Below are positions 54,605 through 64,000 of a stretch of 64,000 nucleotides of DNA, piece by piece. The notes under the pieces were generated by a model. That model worked only from the letters and a program-made list of their open reading frames with translations. It ran no database searches and was not told the origin of the DNA. The stretch comes from Amorphophallus konjac (lineage: Eukaryota; Streptophyta; Magnoliopsida; Alismatales; Araceae). The DNA lies in assembly GCA_022559845.1 (NCBI GenBank), contig CM040120.1, positions 163,848,334 to 163,912,333 of the forward strand, written 5' to 3'. Each line of letters starts with the position of its first letter. Position 1 is the first letter of the stretch. The translations under genes were made by a program, and so were the position numbers.

Positions 54605-56884
54605 CTAGCTCGAGGACTCCCGACTCTCTTCTTCGCTCGACGTGTAATGGGAAGAGTCAGTGGAACCCCAGTTCGAGTCATAGTGTTGCCGGGAAGGAAA
54701 AATGAGCCCTTTCGCTTGGGCCTTCGCCTTTATGATGGACTGATCGAAGCCCTGGGTGAAGCACTCCCGAAGGCCCCGACTCATAGTAAGGGAAGGCAGC
54801 CTGAAGAAGAGCATCGTGGTAAGCCTCCGAGCGTCTATGTTGCTCGAGAGCTTCTACCCCCGCCAGCTCCGCCTTCCTCTCAAGCTCGGCTATCCTATTT
54901 TCTGACTTGGACAGCTTCCTCTTGACCTCGGCCTGTGCACCCTCGGCCCCCCAGACTCGGTCCTCGAGCCCCTCTCGCTCGGCCTTCCATTGCTCACCGC
55001 GCTCGACCTGAATCTTGCGCTCCGCCTCCAGGAGCTCATTCTTCTGGTCGATCATGTGATGGGCCTGCGCCAGCTGCTCCTTCAACGACCGAGCCTCCGC
55101 TTGGCTCGACTGCACCTATGCCCTGAGTGGGACCACCTCCCGATGAAGGTCCACAAGATCGAGGGTCAAATTCTCGACCTTTCGATCGAGCGCACTGCAG
55201 GCCCATGAAAGAGTCTCCCACTCTGACTCCGCCCGAGCGTACGCATCCACTGCCTCATCTCCTAGCTGGGCCAAGATCAAGCCACCTTCCATGAGTTGCT
55301 TGAAAAGCGTGGAAGGGGGGCCTTTCTGGAGTTTTTCTCGCAAGGCTCCTAAAGCTATAGAATGGCACGTCTGGTACAGAGAGGCCCGAACACTGAAAGC
55401 ACTGGCCGAGGGAGGAGAAATCCACTCCGGAGCAGCCGGGATTGGGGCACCTCCCCCGAGCAACCCTACCTTGGGGGCCTCATAGGTAGGCTCCGGATGA
55501 GTGGCCCCGCCACATACCTCCCCGGCCTCGGTCACCTGTGATTGAGTCACTTCAGCCTGTGACCCTCCGGCCTCGACCGGTTCCACCCGGGCTCCTCCGT
55601 CTGGTGCCCCCTCCGCTTCGCTCCGTGCCCTGATATCGGCCGTGACCCCTTCATTGTCGGCCCCTTCCTACTCTGCAGAAGGGAGAGCAGGCAGAGAAGC
55701 CTCTTCGGCCGTGCGGACGACCTCTGCCTTCCTCGCCCGCTTCTTCTTGGCAGACAGAGCCTGCAATGAATCCCCCAGCAGCTTCATCCCGGGCGACCCG
55801 TTTGCCCTTATCTTGGGCACGGGAAGAACCATTCGAAGCTTGGAAATCACTCGGGGCCAGCATATCATCAACGTCGATGATCTCCAACTCGACTGGTAGT
55901 GCCTCATCCTTAACCGCTCGCCTGTGGTCTGAACGAAGAATAGCAAATTGAAAGAAGGAAGGCATTTACCATACAAGAAAGAGGACAAGTCTCTGAGATC
56001 CGCACCTGCCGGTAGCAGTGCTCGAGAAAGATACTCCTCGATGTTGGATGAGGTCACCAACTCAACAGTCGGCCGGCAATTCTGTAGAAGGATAGCAGCA
56101 TCCCTCTCCACCTCCGGGGGGACCTCTGTTTGCTTCGGAGGAATGTTGGGGTAAAAATTGGGCGCCATTGGGAAATTCCAGACCACACCGACCGCCGATG
56201 CACCCACCCAAAAATATTAGGTCTTCCACACCTTGTGAGAGGACTCCTTCACGGAAAGGGACATACAACTCCTATTCCGTTTCGCCTGGACAAAGAAGAA
56301 GCCCTTCCCCGCATGAAGATTCTCCTTCAGTTCGAAAAAATAATGCAAGAGGTCCAGCGAGGTGCTCACCCCACACTGGCCACAAAGGAAAATGAAGGAG
56401 AAGATGAGGGTATAAAAATTGGAGACAATCTTGACAGAGCCAGCCGGTAGAACCGAAGCAACTCGGCGACAAAGGAATGGAGGGTTAGGCGGAAGCCACA
56501 CTTCTAGGACAAGAGAAAGGAACAAAAGAGGCCAGAACGAGTAGACAGACTGGACTCATGAGGCTCACGCACTAGAAATTGGAATCGCTAAGGCATCCCA
56601 TACTGATTCTCCAATTGCTTCACCTCAACCTCCCCCGACTAGCTGCGGAGAGGCTCGAACTGTTCCAAGAAAACCCTTGGGGTCTGTTCTTTCAGCCGCC
56701 CCTCGACCTCAAGACTTTGGTCCTCCATTGAACAGGTGGAGGAACTGGAAGAAGTAAGGAAAAGCTCTGAGCCAGAGAACTTCGGAGGAGAAGGAAGCTG
56801 ACGGATCGCCGCCGCGGTAATCTCTTCTAGTTCCGCGAAATCCGCTGTGGTTCTCCGCTCTTTCGAGTTGCTCTCACGGCGCAT
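54605..56884 (-). pseudogene. Tat extra ORF, copy 2
   Basis: This is the same gene as copy 1, about 4.5 kb away in the same orientation, and it has its natural 3' end (SSEEESRESSS and stop at 54605). It starts at 56884 (FAELEEITAAAIRQLPSP). The order is a short N-terminus with LEVEGRLKEQTPRVFLEQFE, a TAG at about 56640, the gypsy-type transposon domain (about 56560-56210; shortened at 56520-56440 by small deletions), SNIEEYLSRALLPAG, a 77-nt intron at 55929-56005, a K/R-rich segment (KKKRARKAEV), and a coiled coil to AAFPYYESG. A frameshift lies near 54770. The Trp and Gln codons that are stops in copy 1 (VVWNF, LLQN) are intact here. Known relatives are extra ORFs of Tat elements. The exact role is unknown. 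Confidence 0.75.
55929..56005 (-). other. Intron of the extra ORF, copy 2
   Basis: GTGCGGATC to TTCAG on the minus strand, 77 nt. It is at the same place and of the same length as in copy 1. Confidence 0.72.
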
Positions 56885-57857
56885 GAGCCCCCCTATATAG
56901 TTGAAAAGGATGGCAAAACCCTAAACCCCCAGAGATAAAAGGACGCAAATAACGTACAATGCTTATAACCCCTTACTTGAGGCGGCGCGGCGTTCCGATC
57001 TCCCGAGGAGGGGCCCTCTTTTACTCATCACGACGGGCATATTTTCAGGACAAGCCACATCATGTGGCCCCTGCCAGAGAGAGATCTCCTCCCAACCAGA
57101 GCCACAAAAGTCCAGCCCAAAATGCTACTCGTCAAGGCCTAATTTTGGATCGAGAGTAGGAGGGGAACAAGTGGAGAGAGGAAATCTTACCACCCAGACG
57201 GAGAGGCAAAAAGAGGTTCAACTAGACCGAACGAGGCCCAACTCCTTGAAGTGGTAGCCCCTGGGCCCACTCAATATAAGCCCAATAACTCACTTGGAAC
57301 AAGCACTTCCTAGGCGCCCATCGGGTTGGGAAGTCCGAGCATCAGTTCGATCGGGAGAGCTCCTTTGGAGCCCCGCATTCTCCGCCCTAATCATGCACTC
57401 ATTGCTCGGGAGGCCCCTCCAGAGCCAGTGCCTCATGCTCGGGCCGACTCATGGAAGCTTATTAATATGGGCGTTATGTGTCCCTTAAAAAGCCAGAAGC
57501 TCAAGGGGGCAGGGGAAACCAAAAGTCCGTAGGCTATACAGAGGCCACGAGGAGGACATAACCCCCCCCCCCCGAAACTACTCAGCTTACAGGGATCATT
57601 CACTCAATGAGCCATTATTTAAAATGGAAGAACCCTCCTTTGAGAAGGTAAGCTAGAAACCCTGAGCAGGAACCACTTCACCTTTCGGTGGAGAGGGATC
57701 TCGCGCTCCCATCTTCCTCCTAACTTCTCCCTTCGCACCAGTGATCTATTCTAGTCACTGACTTAAGCATCGGAGGGTCTTCCCCAGGCATTCATCCCTG
57801 GGCACCTCTGACTCATTTCCCTTTTTGCAGTTCATACTTCAAGGATACGTGGTCATC
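56885..57857. repeat. Direct repeat R2 upstream of extra ORF copy 2 (possible LTR part)
   Basis: This is a copy of 52367-53338. Similarity begins at the ORF start and runs to GTGGTCATC(A/T)TCCT at 53338/57857, after which the two differ. A C-run of 12-14 bases replaces CCCCCCC at about 57560. With the ORF copies it makes a tandem duplication of about 4.5 kb. There is no gene. Confidence 0.65.
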
Positions 57858-57984
57858 TTCCTCCCCGCTAAGGAGTAGCGTGAGATCACCCCTCTTCAAT
57901 TCTTGATGACATAATTTTGATGGATTTATTACTAATCTCATCATCTTTATATAGCAGTATGAAATTCTATCAGAATAGGTAGAG

Positions 57985-58920
57985 GTCAATGCATATTGCA
58001 TATAGGTCGATGCTAGTTTTGGTTTTCATGAAACTAAGGTCGACGCTCATCTGCTTTCAAAGCAACTAAGGTCGATGCATGTTTACTGTGTTGATTATGA
58101 AGATCAATGCATGTTGTTAGTAAGGCAGAGGCAGGTCGATGCACATTCTGTATTGTGCATATTGAGGTCGGTGCACATTTGTTTTCTTGTATATAAGGTC
58201 GATGCACATGCTCACTCGTGTATATGAAGGTCTACCTATGTCATTGTTCCAAGTCGATGCACATTTCTCATCCACATAGAAGGTCTGAGCACATGTAAAA
58301 CATAGGTCTGTGCATATGCACTGTCTGCTATCTGAAGTCTGTGCACATAGGCTAGCGAAAGCATGTATGGTCTGAGCACATTTGCATAATCGCATGCTTA
58401 GGTCGGTGCACATTCAATAGCTTGCATTGTCAGGTCTGTGCACATATGCAATATAGCATAATGAAGTCTTTGCACATTTGCACGATAGCATAAATAAGGT
58501 TTGTGCATATTGCTCTATCAAGTGTGAGCATATATGCCAGCATGCATAATCAAGTCTGAGCATATGTAATACATTGCATAATCAAGTCGAAGCATATGTG
58601 AATTTATGGTCTAAGCATATGTGAAGTACATGGTCGAAGCACATGTTTCATGCGAGTCCTTGCATATAGCACTATTAAGTCTGAGTACAGTCAGCATAAC
58701 AGGTCGGTGCATCTGCTCACCAGAAGCACATCAAGTCCAAGCACATGCATAAAAGACCTAGTTCAAGTAGAAGCACATATTGCACCAGGTCTGAGCATAT
58801 GCATAGACTTCTGTCTACACAAGTCAGGGCACATGCACATACAAGGTCTAAGCATATAGTTCCATAGGTCTAAATGTGCATCTAATAGGTCTGAGCATAT
58901 TCATATCTTATTCTTTCTAA
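57985..58920 (+). repeat. Array of AGGTC(N)3GCACAT motifs
   Basis: Roughly 25 or more degenerate copies of A(A)GGTC(G/T)(A/G/T)(T/G/A)GCA(C/T)AT lie about 25-40 bp apart. Clear ones start near 58131, 58164, 58197, 58253, 58284, 58338, 58401 and 58432. Early copies carry GTCGATGCACAT, later ones GTCTGAGCATAT, so the array changes along its length. It lies wholly upstream of the G-box/TATA promoter. No gene is present. Confidence 0.85.
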
Positions 58921-59085
58921 TGTCAGTGCAACTGCAATAACATGACTGCATTCAGTATTAAGCATATACTCTAAAATGTTTTGACTGTAATGTGTTTGAT
59001 GAAATGCCTTTTATCTTGTTAACAGGGACTTGAGACTCGAAAGTCTAAAGCAATTGGATCGTACACCTGAAGGGCCGAAGACAGT

Positions 59086-59273
59086 CACGTGGCTCTAAGT
59101 CATCAACTTAAACAAGCACATGAGCCAAGAAGGAGCGGCGCCTGGAGATTCTGCCACGTGGACAACTCATCCTCAGCATCTACCACATGGACCATCAGTA
59201 GCACATCCAGATCGATATTCCTTGGGCGGGAAACGTGTTTCCCACGTGCCCAATTCTCGCGAGCCTATAAATA
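59086..59273 (+). promoter_or_regulatory. Copia LTR core promoter: three G-boxes, E2F-like site, TATA
   Basis: CACGTG sits at 59086-59091, 59155-59160 (inside GCCACGTGGAC) and 59243-59248. GGCGGGAAA is at 59225-59233 and TATAAATA at 59266-59273. The order matches the first LTR (246-406), where the rest of the sequence has drifted far. Confidence 0.72.
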
Positions 59274-60562
59274 CAGACCAGTGACTTCATATCATAATAG
59301 AGATAGAAGAGAGGAGAATTGAGAGTGTAGCAGAAAAGAAAAGAGAGCTCGAGAGATAGAAGAAGGGAATTAGGATGATCAGATAGAAGAGTAAGGAAGC
59401 TCGAAGAGAGAGAGATTATAAGCAGTCTGAGAGAGCAGCAGAGAAAAAGAAATCTGAGAAGAAAATAAAGTGTCATAATTCAGTCGAAATCAGAGAGAAA
59501 GAAGAGTGTGAGTCAGAGAGAGAAGAGGGATTATGAGATAGTGAAGAAGAGGGATCTCGAGAGAAGAGATTGTGGAGGAATTGAAGCAGTTCTTGAATAT
59601 TTGACTCTACTGGCCTTTGGATCAGATCCAGGCCAGGTTAGCTCTTGTGTTAGCTATATTGTTTGCATTCCAATTACAGCTTTCCGGTGTTGCTTGTTCA
59701 TCGTTGATTTCTTTCATTTTCTTATTGAACTTCAAGCTGTTAGTCAGCAGAGCTAAGCTGTACTGCTCAGCGGGCGAGGTGGATACCTCGGACAGGAAGT
59801 TGTAATGCACATCGGTCTGTATGCCAAGCTGTAATGCTCAGCGGATGCAAGCCGTGGGGCGCATCGGTTCAAGCTATTAGGCAGCAGTAAGCCACACTCA
59901 GGTCTGAGTGTGGGGTACATGTAGGTGAATATCGAACCACCTAAAAATTATCTGTGCAGTAGTTTGTTTGTTTGACTTTTAGTTCACAATAGATGTATGC
60001 TTAGGATCTTTATATCTGATCAATTTAGATTACATTGAACTTACTGGTTGTTTCAGTCATCTATGCTTTGATCCCTATTATATGCTTCAATGAGGTTGCT
60101 GTAATGCTTATCGGATTCTTATTGGGTCTTTCGGATCCTTTTCGGAGAGTTTCGGATCGCTTTTGTGGGTCCTGAGTTGAGTTTTACTATCCATGTGGGT
60201 TTTTCTCTCGTACTAGTTACGGAACCCTACGGTGAGTTTATGTAGTACCCCGGAATTTATATAAGTAAATTTTGGATTTAATAATAATTTTTTAGAATTT
60301 ATTTGGGCTAAAGGAATTTATAAATGGATTAACGGTTTAATAAGTCATTGAAAGGCCCAAATATGTTAATAAGATAACCTAGCCTATCTAATTATTATCC
60401 AAAAGATTTAAAGATCAGGCCCATTTAGTTTGGCCCATATTCTAGAAGGTTATTAAGCCTATCTTCGGATTTTTTAAAAGATAAACACTACCTAATAAGA
60501 TAAGTTAATAGATAATGGATAAAAGAGTTTTATTAAATTTAAAATTTTGAATACGATGACTA

Positions 60563-62224
60563 TAACGGTCTATCGTAAGACCGCAACAGCCGTGTAACGC
60601 GGCAAGGCTCGACCGTCACAGCCTGCGAGTTCCGTAAGTGAAGGAACTTGTAAAAAGATTGGAACTTGATGTTCCTATCCACAAGAGACCTAATTGGAAC
60701 AATGTATAAAGACCCTAAGGACTCTTAGAGATCAGGTTTGGCAGATTAAGGACTCTGGAATCGATCTAATCTTCAAACCCTAGCCAAAACTCTATAAATA
60801 GGACCTAGTTCTGAACTGTGCGACCCTTACTTTTGGCTCGCAAGGAATCAAGGTAAGGAGGTGTAATCTTGGGTAAGTTCTTTAGAAGTATTTGTTTACA
60901 ATACTTAAGACTAACTCCTCTCCAAATTTCATATCTTTAGGTCAAGAGGACGTGGAGTTAGAGCCCAAGGAAGTTGCTGAAAAATCACAAGAAGAAGAGA
61001 ACTAGGGTTCGGTGTTCAGACCATAATTGGAGTTTTGAAGCCTAGACAAGAGGTAGGTTATCTCATGAACGGCAAAAACAACCTGATAGGACTATAAGCC
61101 CTCTAGTTTGATTGAATTTCATGCACGGTAGAGCATCAATTTCATGTTTTACTAGTTCCATGCATTACATGCATCTCTTAACCCTAAATTGAGAACTTGA
61201 AACATGTATTTCATCTATTCATGGTCACCTATGCATGTAGATAGCCTATCCTTTTTTATCATGCCTAGAAACTCATGGTGTTTTGATTATGGACATGATG
61301 TGAGTTAATCTCTTATGTTTCATATTGCTTTCTGTTAGCAGACACTCTGACGCGTCACAGTAAGACCGTCACATTCATGAAACGGCCTTACTATGAGCCG
61401 TCACTGTCTCTGTGGTATATGAGTTACTTTGTTAACTCTGACGCATCAATACAGACACGTTACATAAGGGTAACGGCTATTCTCTGACCGTCACAATCAC
61501 TGTGACGCCCCACTTCTAGACCGTCATAGTCTATGATCTGTCAACCCTAGACAAAAAATGATTTGTTAATATTTCTTATTATGAAGCCTAGTTACCTAAG
61601 TGTTAACTTGGTTATATGACTTTGAGATTATTTAAGCATTCATGATAGGTATTGCATGATTTGGTATCCCACTTTTACTTTGAGTTATGTTAATTTCATG
61701 AATCCAAACTCTATAGTTTTGTAATTAGAAACATGATTTTGAAAGATGAATTAGTAAAGTTTTTATCTTGGTTTCACATCAATATATGTCTATATCTATA
61801 TATTCTTTCTCTATCAATAGAGTCGTTTCTATAAGTACATGGCACATACCCCGGTGTGTTGTCCATTAGTTCACACTTTGCACTATAGGAACACAATCTT
61901 GGATATGAGGACCTCTCTATTGGATATTCCTTCCAATGGACTAGGAAATTTTTTTTCAAGGCCTCCGTAATTCTCCGCGAGCCTGGGATTCCCACTAGGA
62001 CGCCGAGTTGGTTGTATCATTAAAGCCCATTAACTAGAATACACTATCGTTGTTTCTAGATCTAGTAATGTAACGGCCTTACATTGGACCGTCAGAAGCA
62101 CGTAACGGCCATTACATGACCGTCACATTTCCCTAAATCTATTTTATTGTTCTGGATTCGGATCACTGTAACGGCCCGATACTAGCGCGTTACAGAATGT
62201 AACGGCCCAGTAGATGACCGTCAC
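60563..62224. repeat. GTAACGGCC...GACCGTCAC dyads in gypsy B LTR
   Basis: About nine pairs of 21-28 bp, each (G)TAACGG(C/T)C-N(6-12)-GACCGTCA(C), lie at about 60563-60583, 60594-60619, 61350-61372, 61381-61404, 61471-61494, 61501-61526, 62070-62094, 62102-62125 and 62168-62224 (two). The first two lie upstream of the TATA box and the others downstream, in what would be transcribed leader. The AACGG core is that of MYB (MSA-type) sites. Confidence 0.85.
60793..60800 (+). promoter_or_regulatory. TATA box, gypsy B LTR
   Basis: TATAAATA in the context CTCTATAAATAGGACC. About 210 bp downstream of the first dyad pair. Confidence 0.65.
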
Positions 62225-63383
62225 ACAGCTTGCATATTTTAACCCAAGGTTTGACCCAAGGGTTGATTTCTAAAGTTCTAGATAGACTAAGGATAGTCTA
62301 GAACTTAGCATAATGATTGAAAAGACTTAGTGAAATGAATGAAAGGTAAAACAATGTACCGTTATGCTGTCGATTTATTTCCATGAGCATAACATTGTTT
62401 AAGTCTATTTCTTGATCTCATATATTCGAATTGAAGCATTCATTCATTGATTTTCATTATTTGGAATTGTTATATTCATGGCCATACTTTTCTGTTACAT
62501 GCGTGGAAGTAGCTTAATTTATACCTGAAGATGCGATCGAGCACTGATTGTGTTCAAGGGCTCTATGCTAGTCCCCTCGGCTGATTGCCAGAAACATACT
62601 ATTTTATAAACCATGGGGTATGATGCTACTGGCGTCGCATTGCGCTGGGAGTACTATTTCTATAAATAAGTGAAGATCCACGACACGACATGACATTCTT
62701 GCTTGATATTCCATAGAAATTCACGAAGCACTTGCTCATAAGCATAAGATGCTAAAGTGATGAATATGTGGCTTGCTAGTACATTCTCGATATATTCTTG
62801 TTCATGAAAGGCCAATATCATGTTCTTGTCCTATTCTTACTAGTTCATTCTTGTTCTCATTCCATCTTATATGATAGTCTTGTTACTTTGACTTAATCGC
62901 ATGATCATCGCATTGCATGATTTTACCTTATGTATTTAGAGCAAAAATGTTAATCACTTTAATAGTGCCTTCATGTTGATGCGAAGACACCTACTGGACA
63001 AGTGTGCTCATTACCTATTTCTAATCTTTTTCAGGAAATGAAAGTGAGTCGGGTTCGGATTCGGATTATTCAAGTAGCGGATCCGAGAGCGATTAAAGAT
63101 GAGCGAAGACTTAGGAAGTCTATAATGTCTAGATTGAGTCAATGTAATTTTCCTATTTCTGGAGTATAGTAGAATGAAAGATGATGGAAAGTGGTTGTAT
63201 TTCGAATATTGATCATTTATGAAATAAAGTGGGAGTATGATTACATTATGTGAAATTGCATTTATGTGGGTGATTGTATTGCGCTCTGGTCGTTCTTGCT
63301 TGCATGAGGCTTACCATGCCGGCTGTTCGCACTCCCCGAGTTAGTCTTCCACTGTAATAAAGGCTCGGGGCATGACAGTTAAG

Positions 63384-63397
63384 TTGGTATCAGAGCC
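63384..63397 (+). other. Primer binding site, gypsy B
   Basis: TTGGTATCAGAGCC lies 6 bp after TGACA, with the same spacing as in gypsy A. Confidence 0.9.
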
Positions 63398-63610
63398 TAA
63401 GTCTCAGGACTTAGGGAAAAGAATCATGTCATAGGATAAGTCCAAGGGTTAAGGACCCCCACCTATGAACCAAGGAAGGAATTTTCATGCCCATGTGAGA
63501 ATTGGGTAGAGCCGGGATGAGATAGTTATTAGCTTTAAGATTGATTTTCTTTAGTCTCACGAGAAATAACAAGTTGTTATATTTCTCATAGGTACCTTAT
63601 TATTCTTATC

Positions 63611-64000
63611 ATGGCTCATCGCGTAGACTGGAATGGCATGCAACAAACCGTTGCCGGCCTTACGCAGGCATTGCAAACCATGGCCCAGGCAGGGGCAGGA
63701 GCACAGGCTGGCGACCTTCATCGCAATTTTCGGAGTCTAAACCCTACGCGTTTCTATGGATCCTCCAATCCAGACGAAGTAGAAAATTGGATAGATGAAA
63801 TGAATCGTATATTTGACGTTATTCAATGCACTGATTAGCAGAAGGTCCGTCTAGCAACATTCCAATTAAATAAAGATGCCCGTACTTGGTGGAAATCGGT
63901 CCCGGCACCTCCGGCCGATGCACCTCACACGTGGGATGGTTTTCTCACTTTATTTCGTGCCAAGTATTTCTCCGAACATGTGAACGAAAGGAAGGCCGTG
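63611..64000 (+). pseudogene. gag: Gypsy B gag, start only (runs off window)
   Basis: The frame starts 214 bp after the PBS and reads DWNGMQQTVAGLTQALQTMA, LHRNFRSLNPTRFYGSSNPD and EVENWIDEMNRIFDVIQCTD. A TAG follows at 63836, where gypsy A has CAA (Gln). Reading continues with LATFQLNKDARTWW and FRAKYFSEHVNERKAV to the edge. It is the same gag family as gypsy A (5029-5853). The single stop is consistent with CAG to TAG. Confidence 0.85.

Larger units (their letters stand above)
57858..60240 (+). mobile_element. Copia LTR of the element 0 family, second copy, cut by gypsy B
   Basis: The left edge is about 57900, where TTGATGACATAATTTTGATGG resembles the TGTTG...ATTTTGATGAT starts of the other copia LTRs here. 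It contains a long U3 array, G-boxes, an E2F-like site, TATA at 59266, a GA-rich leader (59300-59570), and the AAGCTGT / GGACAG(G/C)AAG(C/T)TGT part that aligns with 816-1020. It is interrupted at 60241 by gypsy B, so its end and internal region are not visible. The ORFs at 59508-59805 are LTR readings. Confidence 0.75.
60241..63377 (+). mobile_element. Gypsy B 5' LTR (chromovirus/Tekay-like)
   Basis: Starts TGTAGTACCCCGG, ends CGGGGCATGACA and is followed by TTGGTATCAGAGCC. About 3.1 kb long, with the same termini as gypsy A but a different body, so it is a different family member. It has TATAAATA at 60793-60800 and an AACGG/CCGTCA dyad array. The 3' part (62940-63080) shows GATTCGGATTATTC-like words. 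No gene is present. Confidence 0.85.

Noticed and set aside
57985..58920. Short regularly spaced repeats that look a little like a CRISPR array
   Set aside because: Repeats are degenerate, about 12 bp, with no constant spacer length, and sit in U3 of a plant LTR. No cas genes are present and the genome is eukaryotic.
1..60240. The copia LTRs at 1-1342 and 57858-60240 being the two LTRs of one very large nested element
   Set aside because: Same family and same strand, but the alignable part (816-1020 against 59755-59970) is strongly diverged and the U3 arrays differ in core. Elements 2, 3 and 4 have far more similar LTR pairs.

Overview
The window is a block of plant nuclear DNA made almost entirely of nested LTR retrotransposons. 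I found no host gene, tRNA, rRNA or organelle sequence. The evidence for a plant is initiator-Met-type primer binding sites (TTGGTATCAGAGC), SIRE-like Ty1/copia gag-pol, long chromovirus-like Ty3/gypsy LTRs of the TGTARTACCC...TGACA type, and a Tat-lineage Ty3/gypsy polyprotein with two RNase H domains plus an extra spliced 'gypsy-type transposon' ORF. It fits an angiosperm with a large, repeat-rich genome. The species cannot be told from the sequence.

Layout. (1) 1-1853: LTR, PBS and gag start of a SIRE-like copia element (element 0), cut at 1854 by a gypsy LTR (gypsy A, LTR 1854-4692, decayed gag 5029-5853). (2) From about 5854 to 36063: a minus-strand copia element (element 1). It has no 3' LTR, its pol and gag are decayed (7498-12867), and its 5' LTR is split into three pieces (12894-13523, 24157-24801, 35592-36063) by two later insertions: element 2 (minus-strand copia, 13524-24151, target duplication GATTA) and element 3 (plus-strand copia-like with gag only, 24802-35586, near-perfect duplication GTGTC/GTGTT). 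(3) 36064-57857: remains of a minus-strand Tat-type gypsy element. It shows a 0.8-kb tandem repeat (3.4 copies) in its 3' region, gag-PR-RT-RH-aRH-IN from 50154 down to 38714, and two copies plus a fragment of an extra ORF with a 77-nt intron. Integrase is interrupted by element 4, a gag-only minus-strand element (38967-46180, target duplication CCATT). (4) 57858-60240: a second, diverged copia LTR of the element 0 type. It is cut at 60241 by a second gypsy LTR (gypsy B, 60241-63377) whose gag starts at 63611 and runs out of the window.

Relations and order. Elements 2 and 3 are younger than element 1, element 4 is younger than the Tat element, and gypsy A and B are younger than the copia copies they cut. 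By eye the LTR pairs of elements 3 and 4 differ by about 3%, and those of element 2 by about 5-6%. All large ORFs carry stops or frameshifts except the element 4 gag-like ORF. Many stops sit where C-to-T or G-to-A changes in CGA, CAA/CAG or TGG codons would put them, as expected for methylated, silenced copies. Elements 3 and 4 have paired LTRs and a gag-like region but no pol, so they would have needed enzymes from other elements.

Most notable signal. Nearly every LTR family here carries its own array of short paired (dyad) motifs, often upstream of a TATA box. The same core, GTCGAC-N(6-9)-GTCGAC, appears in a gypsy LTR (3042-3317), in the LTRs of copia elements 2 and 3 (both at about 72-bp spacing), and as GTGTCGAGACATC pairs in the LTR, 3' region and gag linker of element 1. 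Gypsy B instead carries about nine GTAACGG...CCGTCAC dyads, and the element 0-type LTRs carry AGGTC(N)3GCACAT / AAGTCTATACA arrays above G-box, E2F-like and TATA sites. This suggests independently evolving enhancer or protein-binding arrays, with one motif shared across superfamilies.
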